Of a stretch of DNA of 5,919 nt, positions 5,067 through 5,919 are shown one piece after another (positions within the stretch are counted from its first letter, which is position 1; each line of letters begins with the position of its first letter). The stretch is from an uncultured Ruminococcus sp. (lineage in GTDB: Bacteria > Bacillota > Clostridia > Oscillospirales > Ruminococcaceae). The DNA lies in contig CAJTWQ010000081.1 of NCBI GenBank assembly GCA_910579835.1, forward strand, positions 1 to 5,919, in the 5' to 3' direction. The position numbers were made by a program, and so were the translations under genes. The notes beneath the pieces were generated by a model that made no database searches, was not told where the DNA came from, and worked only from the letters and a program-made list of their open reading frames with translations.

Positions 5067-5919
5067 ATGAATAGAATTTTTAAAAAAACAGTTTCTTCGG
5101 TATTGGCTACTGCTGTTTCGGCGTCTTTCTGTCTTTCGTCTGCTTATGGTATATGGAATCTGCCGGCTGATAAGGATGATTCACTGCAAAACAACTGTGA
5201 ACAGCCGTCTTTTTCGATGGCTCTGCCGCAGTTCGTTCATGTTTCCGGCGGAAATTTCTCATTGGAACCAATGGTGCAGCGCAGTTCCGCTTCGGAAATC
5301 TCAGCTTGCTGCGCTTATGCGGAGCTTCCGTCTTCCTTTGATATTCGGGAGTCTTTCGGTGCAACAGGGGTGAGAGACCAGCATATATACGGCACATGCT
5401 GGGCACATTCCTCTGCTGCAAGCGCAGAAAGCAGCATTCTGGCAAGTGAGCCGTCCGTGGATCTTTCAGAATTTCATACCGCTTATTTTACTTACAGCGG
5501 TATTGATCAGACAGATTCTGGTACAAATGACATTGAAGAACTGCTTAATATTGGCGGATCGGTCTATGCTGTTACAAATCTCTGGGCGCAGTGGATAGGT
5601 CCTGTCCGTGAGGAAAAAATGCCGTACGGCGATTTGTCGGTCTTTGACGATCCAAACAGACTTGCAGAACTGAAAGGGGACAGCGATTATCACCTTGAAA
5701 ACGCATATCTCTTTGACTATAATTCCGGCAGGACAAATTTTGATGAGGTAAACAGCATTGTTAAAAATTTCGTATACGACGGACAGTGTGTTGACGTATC
5801 ATTTTACAGTGATCAGTCTGTTAACTACAATTATGAAGCTTATACTTCAAATACGCAGCGCAAGCCGAGATTTGCAAATCATGCTGTGACCATATGCGGC
5901 TGGGATGACAGTATTCCCG
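5067..5919 (+). CDS. Secreted papain-like (C1A) cysteine peptidase, 3' end outside window
   Basis: Partial gene: 284 codons are visible and the frame is open to the window edge. The ATG at 5067 follows GGGAGG (5055-5060) by 6 nt. Residues 1-26 look like a signal peptide (MNRIFKKT, then a hydrophobic core ending LSSA), so the protein is exported. Residues 27-88 are a short unrecognised region that could be a propeptide. The peptidase domain starts near LPSSFDIRE (87-95). It has the oxyanion Gln105 and nucleophile Cys111 in RDQHIYGTCWAHSS, spaced as in papain (Gln19/Cys25), and the catalytic His272 in ANHAVTICGWDD. The catalytic Asn and C-terminus lie beyond the window. The insert between about 145 and 240 suits the bacterial C1A type that often carries a lectin-like domain later. 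Papain-like modules are known in R. flavefaciens cellulosomal proteins, so a downstream dockerin is possible but unseen. The substrate is unknown: it could process cellulosome proteins or degrade peptides. Confidence 0.88.
   Translation, partial: MNRIFKKTVSSVLATAVSASFCLSSAYGIWNLPADKDDSLQNNCEQPSFSMALPQFVHVSGGNFSLEPMVQRSSASEISACCAYAELPSSFDIRESFGATGVRDQHIYGTCWAHSSAASAESSILASEPSVDLSEFHTAYFTYSGIDQTDSGTNDIEELLNIGGSVYAVTNLWAQWIGPVREEKMPYGDLSVFDDPNRLAELKGDSDYHLENAYLFDYNSGRTNFDEVNSIVKNFVYDGQCVDVSFYSDQSVNYNYEAYTSNTQRKPRFANHAVTICGWDDSIP

Noticed and set aside
5107..5693. Open frames on both strands inside the peptidase gene
   Set aside because: They overlap the signal peptide and catalytic regions of a well supported C1A peptidase, and the translated sequences look like frame shadows.
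1..5919. CRISPR arrays, tRNA or rRNA genes, insertion sequences and phage genes
   Set aside because: No regularly spaced repeats, tRNA-like folds, transposase motifs or flanking target duplications were seen.

Overview
The window reads as a stretch of Firmicutes (Clostridia) chromosome, most likely a cellulolytic Ruminococcus close to R. flavefaciens. The evidence is a GH9 cellulase ending in a Ruminococcus-style dockerin (second calcium loop of the NLCKDD...DVFDL type), a YunB-type sporulation protein, strong purine-rich Shine-Dalgarno sites, moderate GC genes and very AT-rich intergenic DNA. The species is an inference from these features; no search was run.

Layout. (1) 1-731, plus strand: the C-terminal 242 codons of glucosamine-6-phosphate synthase (glmS), truncated by the window edge. 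(2) 732-857: a gap dominated by a 33-nt hairpin without a U-tract, plus a third complementary arm. (3) 858-1505, plus: a 215-aa class I SAM-dependent methyltransferase of unknown substrate. (4) 1508-2161, minus: a complete YunB-family membrane-anchored sporulation protein, convergent with the methyltransferase and only 2 nt away from it. (5) 2162-2500: a 339-bp AT-rich divergent intergenic region with a near-consensus sigma-A-type promoter, a 14-bp palindrome on its -35 box, and several inverted repeats. (6) 2501-4873, plus: a secreted 790-aa cellulosomal cellulase, signal peptide-CBM4-Ig-GH9-dockerin. (7) 4874-5066: a canonical intrinsic terminator, then a strong extended -10 promoter. (8) 5067 to the window end, plus: a secreted papain-like (C1A) cysteine peptidase, cut off just after the catalytic His region.

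How the genes fit together. glmS (amino-sugar and cell wall precursor synthesis), the methyltransferase and yunB look like ordinary chromosomal genes. The GH9 enzyme and the cysteine peptidase are both exported and each has its own promoter, with a terminator between them, so they are neighbours rather than an operon. The dockerin means the cellulase should be docked on a scaffoldin cohesin outside the cell. Papain-like modules are known among R. flavefaciens cellulosome-associated proteins, so the peptidase may be part of the same extracellular machinery, but the part of the gene that could carry a dockerin lies beyond the window. I see no rRNA, tRNA, CRISPR array, insertion sequence or phage gene. 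I did not find a clearly new multi-gene system; the most unusual signals are the cellulase regulatory region, the three-arm repeat after glmS, and the cellulase-peptidase-sporulation neighbourhood.
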